Origin: Serilophus lunatus
Lineage: Eukaryota > Chordata > Aves > Passeriformes > Eurylaimidae
Assembly (NCBI GenBank): GCA_013399895.1
Contig: VXBA01003727.1
Coordinates: 45,490 to 109,489, forward strand
Reading direction: 5' to 3'
Length of the DNA: 64,000 nucleotides
Shown here piece after piece: positions 1-10,320 of this stretch. A model generated the notes under the pieces. It did not search any database, was not told the DNA's origin, and saw only the letters and a list, made by a program, of their open reading frames with translations. The stretch's first letter is position 1, and the number at the start of each line of letters is the position of its first letter. A program made the position numbers and the translations under genes.

Positions 1-38
1 TTAAAGTCCCTTCCAACACAAACCATTCTGTGATTCTT
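1..38 (+). repeat. CR1 LINE, extreme 3' end
   Basis: The window opens inside a CR1 tail: AAAGTCCCTTCCAACACAAA followed by the ATTCTGTG octamer-type ending near base 38. The element is in + orientation and its body lies upstream of the window. Confidence 0.75.
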
Positions 39-1846
39 GCTTAAAAGTTTAACTCGAGCAGAAATGTCTTTGTACCCAGTGAGAAATGATAGGCAAGATG
101 GAAGTAGTCTTTGAAGGTGAAGATAAGCCATTTATGTTTTATGCAGATCCGTTGGAGGAATACAAAGAGAGAGGTAAAATAAATTAAATTGAATTTGTTG
201 CAGAACTGTGATTAAACTATCAGCAAAACAGGCTTGCACTGGCAAGAAAAGGACTTGAGGGATGAGCTGGTGATAGCTGAATATCTAAGCCGCACAGATA
301 TGAAATCAGCTAAACTTTGGTGGGATTTTTTGTTGTTTTTGTTTATTTTTTTTCTGTTTTGTGTTTGTTTTCTTTTGTTTTTAGTTTGCAAAATTAGTTT
401 CCATAATTTATATAGCATTTTAGGTGAAGGTCTGAATAGGTCTGAATCCAATGCGTAGCACAGTGGTTATTGGTCCTGAGTGGAAAGCAGGTTTGCCAGA
501 GGTACAAGGAAATCTATTTCAGTTTATGAAGTGTCTTGTACAGGTCATCCATGACAGGAGTCAGTAATCTATGCCAAACACAGCAGTTTGGACAAAAGGA
601 GATAATTGTGACATAGAGAGATTGAACCGTGAGTTTACAAGAATGGTGGGATTTATGTTTGCAGCGATAAAACAGGGAGGAAGAAGAGATCTTGGCATGT
701 GGAGGAGAAAGAGATGATGCTCAGCAGTGCAGTAACAGCAATAATAAAGAATATTAGCATCCAAATTCACTCAGAAGTCCAGTATTTTGAAATATGAGTA
801 CATTCAGCAATTATTTGATCTTTATAAAATAACCAAACCAAGTATTATCCATGCTAAAAAAGCAGTACACTCCAAAAAATTAAAAAATATCCTGGACTTC
901 AAATATGATAACATGCCACTACATCAAGCATGTGGGAACTGGAAGAGTTAGATATATTTGTTTACTATTCAACCTTAATTTGTCCTACTTGTGCAGAGGG
1001 TTTCAATTTTAATAATGGATTTGTACGTCATGTGATGATTCATGAAGGAACCAGAAAATATATCTAGACTTCCTCACTCAACTTCAGCTGTTCTTCTAGT
1101 CAACACATGTTAGATGCTCCATAAACTCAGTTACCTTTACTCAGACAAAACTATCTACAGCACCTTGCTAAAGTTGGCTGTCTTGACTTTGTTTTTTAAG
1201 GCATGTATTCCCCAAACCCATGATAAGTTGACAGCTTTTCTGAGCAAAGGTGCTAGTGGGGTTGAGACAAAAGCTAGATGTCATACTGCTCCCTCTAGGA
1301 ACACCTCTGTGAGATGAGAACATGGAGTGCTGGCAGACCAGCAAGGCATCCAGCGAGACTGAGCTACTTTCAGCTTTAAGGAGCAGCTGAGCAACGTTTT
1401 TCAGGTCACAGCTTCGATGTTGCTGCATAAAGTTTGCCAACACATTTTTAGATGTAGCCGTTGCCTTCATGGGCTTATTAAATATTACTGTTTGCAATTT
1501 TTTTTAATTATCATAAAAAAAAGAATTCTAAGAAAAGAACTTGGTAAGAGCCCCGCTTGTGTTATGGAAAACTTGTCTGAGCTCTGTGTGATGGTGTGTT
1601 TTTGTGGCATGGGTGAGCAGGACAAAATACTGAATTTTGCTAAGGTTTTTCATACATGCACTAGCTGCTGCTGAAGAATTACTTAAGGTTATGTAATTTA
1701 GAAGGTGGCACTTTTTCTACTAACCTAAACTCATGGCAAGGCATAATATTTTATAACATATTTTTATAACAATATTTTTATAACAGGTGTTTCATTTCAA
1801 GACAATCATTTGAAGTGAACTGGGAGATCAACAATGCGATCTGCAG

Positions 1847-1859
1847 TGCCATCTGCTGG
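1847..1859 (-). promoter_or_regulatory. Possible CTCF core motif
   Basis: Read on the minus strand, this 13-mer is CCAGCAGATGGCA, which fits the usual CTCF core consensus CCASYAGRKGGCR at every position. A motif this short occurs by chance in large genomes, so occupancy is not implied. It lies in intronic sequence with no other signal nearby. Confidence 0.3.
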
Positions 1860-2172
1860 ACTTTTAAGGAAGTAAGAAGTATAGTTCCATACTAAATTTA
1901 AAAATCATTTTAAATGGAACTGTGCATAAAAAAGACTCAAATATTTGTCATTTTTATAAAATCTGTGAAGAAAGAGCTTAAATATGCAAATTATCCATTT
2001 TTAAACTTTCTATTATTCAGTATATATGTGCAAATATTCCAGATAGGTATTTAAAACAGCAAAATAGGAATTTAAAACATACAAAACATAGGAATTTAAA
2101 CCAGAAAAAAATCAATAACATAGTCTGTTAAAAAAATTACGTTCTTGAATTGTAATTTTAATATCTGCTTAG

Positions 2173-2608
2173 TGGGGAGTGTTCTAGTATACCCGGCGAC
2201 CTTAGTAAAAACTCGAGCCACAGGAGACAGGGTTTCATCCAGGAAGCCATCTAATGAGAGAACTCACAGCTTTTTATACTTTTTAGAAACCTACACATTA
2301 GCATTTCATTGGCAGATACACTTGTTGTTAACCATTTCATTGGTCAAAGTCAAGCATTACACAATCTTCTTTTGCTTTGAGAACTTTCACTATGTTTTGG
2401 AAATATTCGAGATTAATTCGTGTTCAAAACATGTTTTTCCAAGAGACACCTGCTTGGAAAAACATGTTTTTGTGAAACTGCTTGTTATGGGAAAGAAGTT
2501 TGTCCTTGCTCGACAAACTCCAAGACTACCGTGTTGCGGCCTCAGACTGCTGCAGAGACCATAGCTATGTTTTGAGAAAGTTTCACCATTGTTTTGGTAT
2601 AGCCACAT
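2173..2608 (-). mobile_element. Probable solo LTR of an endogenous retrovirus, antisense to the gene
   Basis: Read on the minus strand, the stretch has promoter elements in LTR order: two CCAAT boxes (as ATTGG at 2308-2312 and 2339-2343, both in ATTTCATTGG), then a TATA box (GCTTTTTATAC at 2269-2279 on the + strand), then an R/U5-like segment ending at a TG/CA-type edge near 2173. The far edge is uncertain. A CA at 2607-2608 would give about 436 bp, but I could not match target-site duplications. No gag, pol or env sequence is adjacent, which would fit a solo LTR. The family is not recognised. A perfect hairpin (2426-2470) lies in the U3-like part. Confidence 0.5.
2426..2470. repeat. Perfect 18-bp inverted repeat with 9-nt loop
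   Basis: Arm AAAACATGTTTTTCCAAG (2426-2443) is exactly reverse-complementary to CTTGGAAAAACATGTTTT (2453-2470), with loop AGACACCTG. The arms themselves contain the palindrome AAACATGTTT. It lies in the U3-like portion of the probable LTR. Confidence 0.95.
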
Positions 2609-4162
2609 TCTTAAGTGTTTTTCAGCTAGCAGATGTTCTTTGTTTATCTTTAGCTTGCTTGTTCAGGCCTCTGTGAAAGACAGAAACCTTTCAGGCTAAC
2701 TTTGGATTTTTGCTAGGCGCAGAGGTACTTATGCTAACTTTGAAACTCTCAAAATTTAGGTCCAAAAGCCTAGTTTCAAAAACGTACCGCCAAAGGAAGG
2801 ACTCAGAATATAAATATACCTCTTGGTCCATCTCCACAGAACACAACAACATAAAAGATAACTTCTGTGTGGCTTGATGTGACACTTTCTGATCAGTCAA
2901 TATTCTAAATGGCATCGGTGACCATTGTTTGTCCTCATAATGATGTCAGTGAGCTGTCTGAAAGGTTTATTTATCACATGAGTGTTCTCCAAGGCTTACA
3001 GCTTTTGATATGTATATGAAGACATGAGGAAAGTTTTGCATAAATTGCCTATCAGTATTTTTTTTACTAGTTTACACTGTGAAAGTAAAATACTGATTAT
3101 TCAAGTGAAAATATGGTACATATATGAGAAAAAAGGGGTTTTTTGTGAAATGCCTTTGAATAAAAGGGTAGAGGAAGCTATGTTTTATTGCAGAAAAAAC
3201 ACTAGAAACCTTTACATATACTGAATTATATGTATTTTGTAAAAGTGAACAAGTTTTTCACTGTACACATAAAAACTGTGTATTGGGTTTTGTGCATTAT
3301 GAGTAGAGATGCCAACCTCTCATGTATGTGTGGCAAAGTCCTTAGAGTGATGTGCCTCTCCAAGAGGTTCAGTTTCTTTCAGGATTTTAGAAACCAAAGA
3401 TTTTGTTTTAGTTATATGAGATCTGATGTGTCCAAAGAATCTTCCAGTGTGATTTTTTTTTTTGATCATACATACGCATGTGAATGTGAAATAGCAGCCA
3501 CCATTCCCAGCCAAGGTGCCTTATATGGATGCAGCTATTTTGTTGAGAGTGAATTTTAGAATGCGTAATGAAAAAATCATGTGGATATATTCATATATTC
3601 CTTTTACACAGTAGCCTCATTGCTCTTTCTGTCAGAGGGGATTGAATTGATATCTGCCTCAAGGGTCTGCCGAGCCTTTGTATCGTATGCAGTTATTAAG
3701 TCTTTAGCCTAAGCTTTAGGTGCTTGTCTACATTGAAGAATATTTAATAGATTTACATTTTCCTTGCATCTGGTGAAAATGTGCTCTATAGCCTGGAAAT
3801 TAGGGAGCAAACTTGAAAAACATCCATCTGTACTTTAGTTCTTGCTGAATTCTTATATACTTCTGTATAAGACAAAACTGTTGAGAGGGATTTGCTGCTG
3901 CTGTTATAGAATAGCCAGAGATTCAGTGATTCTCCAAATGGGAGGAAGGGCGGTTAAAAAAGAACTAATTGAGCTAGACCTGCCGTGAGCTGAGTAAGAT
4001 TCTTTCTTCTCTGTGAAAGCTGCATTCATTTTCCCCAGTTCCATAAAACGTTAGTGTTTCCCCAGTAGTGCCATGACATGCAAGTTAAAGGTTTTAAACC
4101 CCTCATGGTAAAAAGGGTCTTACACTGATGCAGAAATTAACAAAACTATAAATAAGGGATAC

Positions 4163-4219
4163 TTATTTGTAAAGAACTGAAATCTCATCTTAATTATTTA
4201 TAAAGAACTGAAATCTCAT
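4163..4219. repeat. Two-copy tandem duplication, 31-bp period
   Basis: A 26-base unit containing TAAAGAACTGAAATCTCAT occurs at 4163-4188 and again at 4194-4219 with one difference (TTATTTG against TTATTTA). It is a simple local duplication with no coding content. Confidence 0.85.
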
Positions 4220-6880
4220 TTCACTTAAGTTTTGCATAATTGCTAGTATGTTCACATAGAAGGAGAAAACATTATTGTATTAGTACACTTCCTAAGCTTC
4301 ATATGAGATAGAAAAAACTCAAATGTAGGTGGTCCATTTGGAAAAGTACAGGAAGAGGGACAGTGCTTGCTGTTATCTTTCCTTTTCATGTTAGCGAACA
4401 GCCAGGGCTTTTGGTTTTGCTTTAGTGGAGGAGAACTGAATTAACTTCCACGGTTCCATTTCTTAATAGAATATTTGATGTAATAAGAAATTTACCTACA
4501 GACCTTTCTGTTATTTAATTACATTTTTAAGCTGCTTATTGTACAAATTCAGTTGTTTTTATGCATAAGCGAGTAGCCGTGTAAAATAATTCATATGTGT
4601 AATCCAGTTATATGGCCAAAGGTATTAAATGTCTCCAGTATTTTGCCTAATTCTTTGACCTACTTTTCTCATCTTACTCAATACTGCAAAAGTTTTTAAG
4701 CAGGTTAATAAAAATAAAACAAAAAAACCCCTTTGCTACTCTTTGCCAAGTTTTTTATTAGCATAAAGTATTAAGTACAACGCATCATGTTTGTAGTGAG
4801 GGAGAAAATATTATTTGGCTGCTTAGCTTTTGCTGTTGCTGCATTCTCGCTAGAATGTGACCATGTGAAGTCACTGTTTTCAGTGTGAGAGCTGGTTACA
4901 AGCACTGATATTCCTGTCCAACTGAACTACAAGTATTTTATCATGATTTCTGTGAGTTAAATTGTCATTTTTTTAGGCTTGAATTTCATGTTAAAGTAAA
5001 AATATCCTCTTCATTGAAACAGTATTTCATACAAAGTACACTACTAATTCACATCTTAAAAGTCCAAAGAAGTTCATCACACACACATGCACAAAAGCCC
5101 ACAGAAACATGAAATTGTATCACTAAAGATACATTAGTTAAATTGTGTGAGCCTCAGTTCTAAGGGAGCAGGTTGCTCAAAGCAGGTAGTGGAGATAAAG
5201 GATATCACCACACATTGATAGATTGCACACCTAGTGTTAACATTTATTAAACTCAAGATTTCCAGTTTCTCATAATAACCTGTGTAGCTACTCATGATTT
5301 TTTAAATTTTATACATGGAGATGCAAATTTGAAACAACATCTGGAAAAGTGGATAAAAAGTCTGGGTTCCACATAGCATGGTGAAAAGACCAAATTTTCC
5401 ATGTGCCCTTCTGAGCTCTTCCCCCTTAGGCTGTCTGAGGTCTTTGCTGAAGCTCATGACAGCAAAGGTCAGGAGTTTAAGTGCTGTCCTGGTACACCTA
5501 CAGAAATTTTTCTTTCTTACATGATTTGGTGACCAATAAGGTAGTTAACATCTAAAATATGATCCTTTTAATTTAAGCTTCAAGGTAGAGTAAACTAAGC
5601 TTCATGGCAGCTGAGCATGTTGCTGCATTAAAGAGAGAGATCCTGCCCTTTATAGCTCCCTTTAATTTCTGACTTCAGGAGTTCATGTCCTACATTCCTC
5701 CCAGGTCTCCAGTTTCCTGCTCAGAGCAGAGCAAATCCAGATGCAAAGTGATGAATTGTTTGGGGACTTTTTTTTGGTAAGAGAATTAATTTTCTGTTGA
5801 TTCAGATTCATGGGTTAGCTCACTGAGAGAGATCTGGTAAATATCAAATTCAATGCCTAATGAGCAGTTGCAGTATATAACTAGAATCAAGAAAGGAGTG
5901 GGATTGCCTCTTTTGGAAGTGCCCGGAAGTGCTTCCCTCATCTTTGCCAGGGAAATCTCATGGAAACAAAGAGGAGAATATTTTTTTCCTCAGGGATAAC
6001 ATGCTAAGAAAAATTTTATAACTAATTAGTGGCAGTAGTTGTTGTTTTTGTTATTATTATTATTCCTGAGTTACAGAAGGGGAAGTGAAGGCTAGAGGAC
6101 TGAGGTCTCTTCTCTTAGCTGGTGATTAGAAGCTGGGGCTTTTGTGTAGCAGCATGATTAGCCAATTGTTGGGTATAGTGTCAGCGTGTTTATTATTTGG
6201 GGCAGCTGGAGGACGAATGGTACTTTAAACACCAGTCTTCACCTTAGGAATCTCACTACCTGCTAATACTTCTGTATACTCTTATGGCTAAGCTGGAAGA
6301 AATGTCTGTAATGAGGATTAGCAAACATGAAGTAGTCTCTCATACTTAACAAAAGAAAACATTACAAATTGTTAATATATTGATTTGAAATAAAAAAGAT
6401 TTTCTTAAATTCTTGTAAGGTCAGTGTGATTGTAGAGCATGTTTTGAAATATTTAAGTTATATGTGATGGTAATTTAGATTTTGAAAGCACTGTAACTGA
6501 AGACTAATTTACATATTACACATGCTATATAAATAAAGTTGGTTTCAGAACAATGCAAATTTCCTCACACAATTATTTCTTTTTATTTGTTAAATGGTAG
6601 ACAATTTTGTTTAGTACTATGCATTCGGTTCACCTTTTGGTCAAGTGAAGTGATTTGCTCATGATCTTTGAAGTAAACCTATTAATGAAGTAAATCTAAT
6701 TTTTTCCTTTAGATTGCCCTATACGGTCTTCTGTATGCAGAATGTATTTGATATGAGGTACATTTAGCATTGTGAATATGCCAAGAATATTAGGTATAGT
6801 TGCAAACTGAAAGAAAGAAATGCACAGTAGAAGCCTTTCCTCCTATTCTTGCTATATAAACTTTTTTCTCATCTATGCAG

Positions 6881-7094
6881 GAGGTTGCATCAACAATTTG
6901 AAAGCTATAAAGAGCAAGTAAGAAAGATAGGGGAAGAAGCCCGTCGTTACCAGGGAGAGCACAAGGACGATGCTCCAACATGTGGAATCTGTCATAAAAC
7001 AAAGTTTGCAGATGGTTGTGGCCATTTATGCTCTTATTGCCGGACCAAGTTTTGTGCTCGATGTGGAGGTCGTGTCTCTCTGCGATCAAACAAT
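6881..7094 (+). CDS. RIMS1: RIMS1 exon: Rab3-binding helix and zinc finger (first part)
   Basis: The exon is 214 bases: one base completing the previous codon, then 71 codons, bounded by an AG acceptor at 6879-6880 and a GTAAGT donor at 7095. Residues 1-26 (RLHQQFESYKEQVRKIGEEA and following) form the charged helix that in RIM and rabphilin proteins packs against Rab3. From residue 34 a FYVE-related zinc finger begins, with Cys at 34, 37, 50, 53, 58 and 61 in CGIC, CSYC and CARC pairs; the last pair lies in the next long exon. This finger contacts the Munc13 C2A domain in the family. The GCGHLCSYCRTKFC segment agrees with mammalian RIM1 as I recall it. The exon ends in phase 0 after RSNN. An apparent start at 6849 is intronic, not an initiator. 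Confidence 0.96.
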
Positions 7095-8755
7095 GTAAGT
7101 CTTCTGATGTGCACTCTTAAGAAAAAGCCTCCTTGACATTGCCATGCTGCAGTTCGTTCACCTTAATTTTGGCATTTCATGCTTCATTGTACTTAAGTGT
7201 TTCATTCATTGCTTCGTTATAAGATATGTATAAAATAAAATAATGTATTTAATGATTGTGGAGATACTTGGGATTCACAGGGTTAATTAAAACAAAAAAG
7301 AATAATAGTGTATAGTTCTACTGAGTGATGGCTTGAAGAAAACATACTTGTTTTTTCATAGAATGAAAGAAGAAATCCCTTTGCTTAGGTGCAACTCTAC
7401 ATTAATAACTTTTTATTGAATTCTTACTTAATTTTAGATTTTAATTTTTTTTAGATTTTTGTAGAGCTTTTTATAAGCATTTATAGATTTCTTTCTCATA
7501 AAATCAGTCAATTTTTGGTTAGAAAAAACTGCCAACCACTTTTCTTGGCATAATGAGAGTGTTATGTCAATTCATCTTAAATTTATTTATAAAATAATCT
7601 ATAGATTGATCTCAGTTAAATATCCTACTTTCAGGCAGATGACTAAATCTTTCTCCCTCTGATCTGCATGCAGCTATCTGCAGTAGCTGTCCACGAAACT
7701 GCAGGGTGTCTGTGATTACCCTCTGTTCAGTCAGTCCCTTACAGGGCTCTGGCTACTCACTTGTACATGAATGGTAAGATCTAAATTTGGAAGGTCATTA
7801 TACAGTAATTATTTTAGGCTGATCATCTAGGACTGTGATGTGTTATAAAGCATTTTACACATATCCTTCTATTACATGAATAGGTTTGTTACCTGTCATG
7901 AGATAACTTTGTCATATGGCTTTAAGCTGCAATATGCCAAGTTTCTCATATGCTTTAAGATATCAGTGTTCTTAATGCCAACACAAATTCAGTTAAAAAT
8001 GAACACAGATTTTTATAGCAGATAACCATGTTCACAAGGGAACTAGTTTATAACTTTTTTTATAACTTTTTCACGTTTCACTTTCTTTAAGATAAACATC
8101 AACTGAGTTGGTCTTCTGAAGTGTAATGTAAACTAATAATAACCCCTCAAAAAATGCACTTCATGTTTACTTTAGAAGTTTTCATAGCCTTGAAACCATT
8201 AAATTAAATTCACATTCTGACAAAAATTATATGGGTTAATTGGACGAAAATTTTCCTATCCGTACACAAAAATTTCCAGTGTTCGTATTAGTATAAATAG
8301 ATGCGTTACATTTCATCACCTGCAGGTGGTGTCATTAGAGCAAGTCTCTGAAAATACAGTTTATTTCGGTATGTTGCATTATACTATTAATTAGAATGCA
8401 TGTGGTACAGTTTATCTTAAAAGAAATAAAAATTGGATATGTTTAATTATTTTTCACCTGCTGTTTCAAGTCACAGAAATGGAATAATGTCCATTCATTT
8501 GTAACTTGCTTTTTGTTTGTTATATTGTTTATGCTTCTGTGTGTCAGGGTGGGAGAACATGTTTACGACATACGTGGTAATGTCATCCTTTTATTTAAAG
8601 CTCTTTTTTTAAATTTTATATTTTTATTTCTTCATAGAGAGTTATTAGAATTGCACTTCTTTGAAATCTGTCTATTAATACTTGCCTATTTTGTTCTTTT
8701 TCTCTTCTTTTTTCTTTTCTCTTTTTATTCTGCTTCCTTGGATGCTTTCCCAAAG
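7095..8755 (+). other. RIMS1: RIMS1 intron between zinc-finger exon and microexon (1,661 nt)
   Basis: AT-rich intron with a consensus GTAAGT donor. Its last 70 bases are a very strong pyrimidine tract (TTGTTCTTTTTCTCTTCTTT and following) with two TGC trinucleotides, at 8731-8733 and 8743-8745, before the AG at 8754-8755. I see no other exon or recognisable repeat. Confidence 0.8.
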
Positions 8756-8767
8756 GAGGACAAAGTG
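8756..8767 (+). CDS. RIMS1: RIMS1 12-nt microexon encoding Glu-Asp-Lys-Val
   Basis: GAGGACAAAGTG sits between an AG acceptor (8754-8755) and a GT donor (8768, GTTAGA). Both neighbouring exons meet in phase 0, so it adds four residues without shifting the frame: RSNN-EDKV-VMWVC. Mammalian RIM1 sequences, as I recall them, carry exactly EDKV at this point, which is the strongest support. The insertion lengthens the loop between the CARC and CNLC zinc ligands from 14 to 18 residues. The long C/U-rich tract with UCUU-type motifs and two UGC triplets within 25 bases of the acceptor is typical of neural microexons repressed by PTBP1 and activated by SRRM4. That regulation is inferred. A 9-nt version using the GT at 8765 is possible but would not give the mammalian VV. 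Confidence 0.85.
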
Positions 8768-10009
8768 GTTAGAATACATGCTTTTTATAATTTATTATTG
8801 TAATGTTGTTAGCTAACTGGGATACATATTAATGTGAAAAACTGAACTGAAATTTTCAAGTCATTTACAGGGGAGGGGGGAAGAACAGGAATCCTAACAC
8901 CCAGGCCCTGCCAACCTTAGCTGAACATAGGCTTTAAAGATAGCTCAAAAAGGAAGCCAAAGACTGTTGTCAAAATTATGACAATAAAAAAATTAAAAGC
9001 TGAGAATTATTTGTTAGTTATAGGCTAAGAAGTAGAGGAGACAATAAAGTCTAGTAATATTTTCTTTCATAATAACGTCTTTAGTTAAAAATTTTGACTT
9101 TTTACATGCAAGGTCCTTCCATCCGCTTCAGGAAATCATATTTAGTGTCTTAATTGTAATTTTACATTGTTTTCCATGGTTTGCTGTGTTTCACTTCTGA
9201 CTGCAGCAGGAATTCAGGGAATTCTTGTGAAATCAGCTTTTTGATTTACATTTAGATTCATATGTATAGGCAAAGTACAACCTCTTCAAACTGGACATAA
9301 ATGTGAGCAGGGCCGAGTGAATGTTTTTTGAATGCGTAAAACTTGCAGAACTTTTAGAATCAAGTACAGGTGTATTCACCACTAATGCCTGTGCCTTATC
9401 TGAAATAGATGAGGGTAGTTCTCTGTTCATTACTGCACACTATGCATGGCAGAAGGTGTGGTACTTGAGCAGAACAGTGCGTGTCCATTTACTACCGCTT
9501 GTTGGGCAGCTCTGCAGAAAGGCGATATTCCAGATTTTAACTTAGAGAATTAAGTAGTGAGAATTAGACAGCTTCCCTGGCACCTCTGCTGAAACAAGTG
9601 TAAATTCATTGAAATCCAATGTAGGTTTTGATGCGCACATGACGGAACGCATAATATGTTTTGTTATGAACTGGTGTTACGGCCCAATTTATGTAATAGC
9701 ATTAGCTGTAACCTGAATTTTAGTACAGTTGAACACCCAGTGAAAAATTATTTCTATCACACCTGTGTATTGCACTAAGTTTTTTTCTATGGCAACAGAT
9801 TTCTGAGAGCATGGTTGTTTTTCTAATGGCTATGAAGTAGGACTTGATACAGCTTCATTCCCCCTTTTTTTGTGTGATACTCTGAATAAAGTGCTGAAAA
9901 AATACAGTAGTTCCGGCTCTTTTCCATACTATTCATCGAAATGGCTTAGGATACTATGAGAGAAGTTTCAGCTTGATACTGATTTCTTATTAAAGTAGTG
10001 CATCATTGA

Positions 10010-10320
10010 TGCATCCACTGGGGTGTATTAAAACACTAGTGATACCTCACCTGGGCTGTTGGTACAACGTGTTACCCATTTTTGACAAACTGTGATAGGT
10101 ACCAAAAAAGTCAGACAGAGGATGATCCAAGAGATGGAGAACTGCTCATGTGAGAGAAGGTTAGAGAGATGAGGAGAACGAAAGCTTAATCAATTTTAAT
10201 TGATATCTAGAAGCATGGAATAGATATGTAGAAATGCAGAAATGTTAAATAATAACATTCAAACTAGAGGACAGTGAATACATGAGACCAAATGAGTGTA
10301 ACTTGGTCCTAAACACTCCT
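10010..10320 (+). repeat. Degenerate CR1-like LINE fragment
   Basis: The stretch around 10040-10180 (GATACCTCACCTGGGCTGTT, later GACAAACTGTGATAGG, CAGAGGATGATCCAAGAGAT, TGAGAGAAGGTTAGAGAG) matches the order of motifs in the 3' half of CR1-type reverse transcriptase ORFs, with many substitutions. It would be an old + strand copy. Boundaries are approximate. Confidence 0.5.

Larger units (their letters stand above)
39..6880 (+). other. RIMS1: RIMS1 intron (3' part) upstream of the zinc-finger exon
   Basis: No coding exon is supported here. I looked for the RIM1 segments that precede the zinc finger (acidic helix with TEEERN, then CVVRDMAKP) and did not see them. The stretch is AT-rich and holds a possible CTCF core near 1850, a probable solo LTR from 2173, a short tandem duplication at 4163-4219, and otherwise unremarkable sequence. 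The polypyrimidine tract before 6881 is moderate (CTTTTTTCTCATCTATGCAG). Confidence 0.7.

Noticed and set aside
6849..7136. Open frame of 95 codons around the zinc-finger exon read as a complete small gene
   Set aside because: Its first ten codons and last fourteen are intron. Splice sites at 6881 and 7094 and the RIM1 match define the true coding part.
8513..8803. 96-codon frame containing the microexon
   Set aside because: It is a pyrimidine-tract artefact (Phe/Leu-rich) and does not share the RIM1 frame outside the 12 bases.
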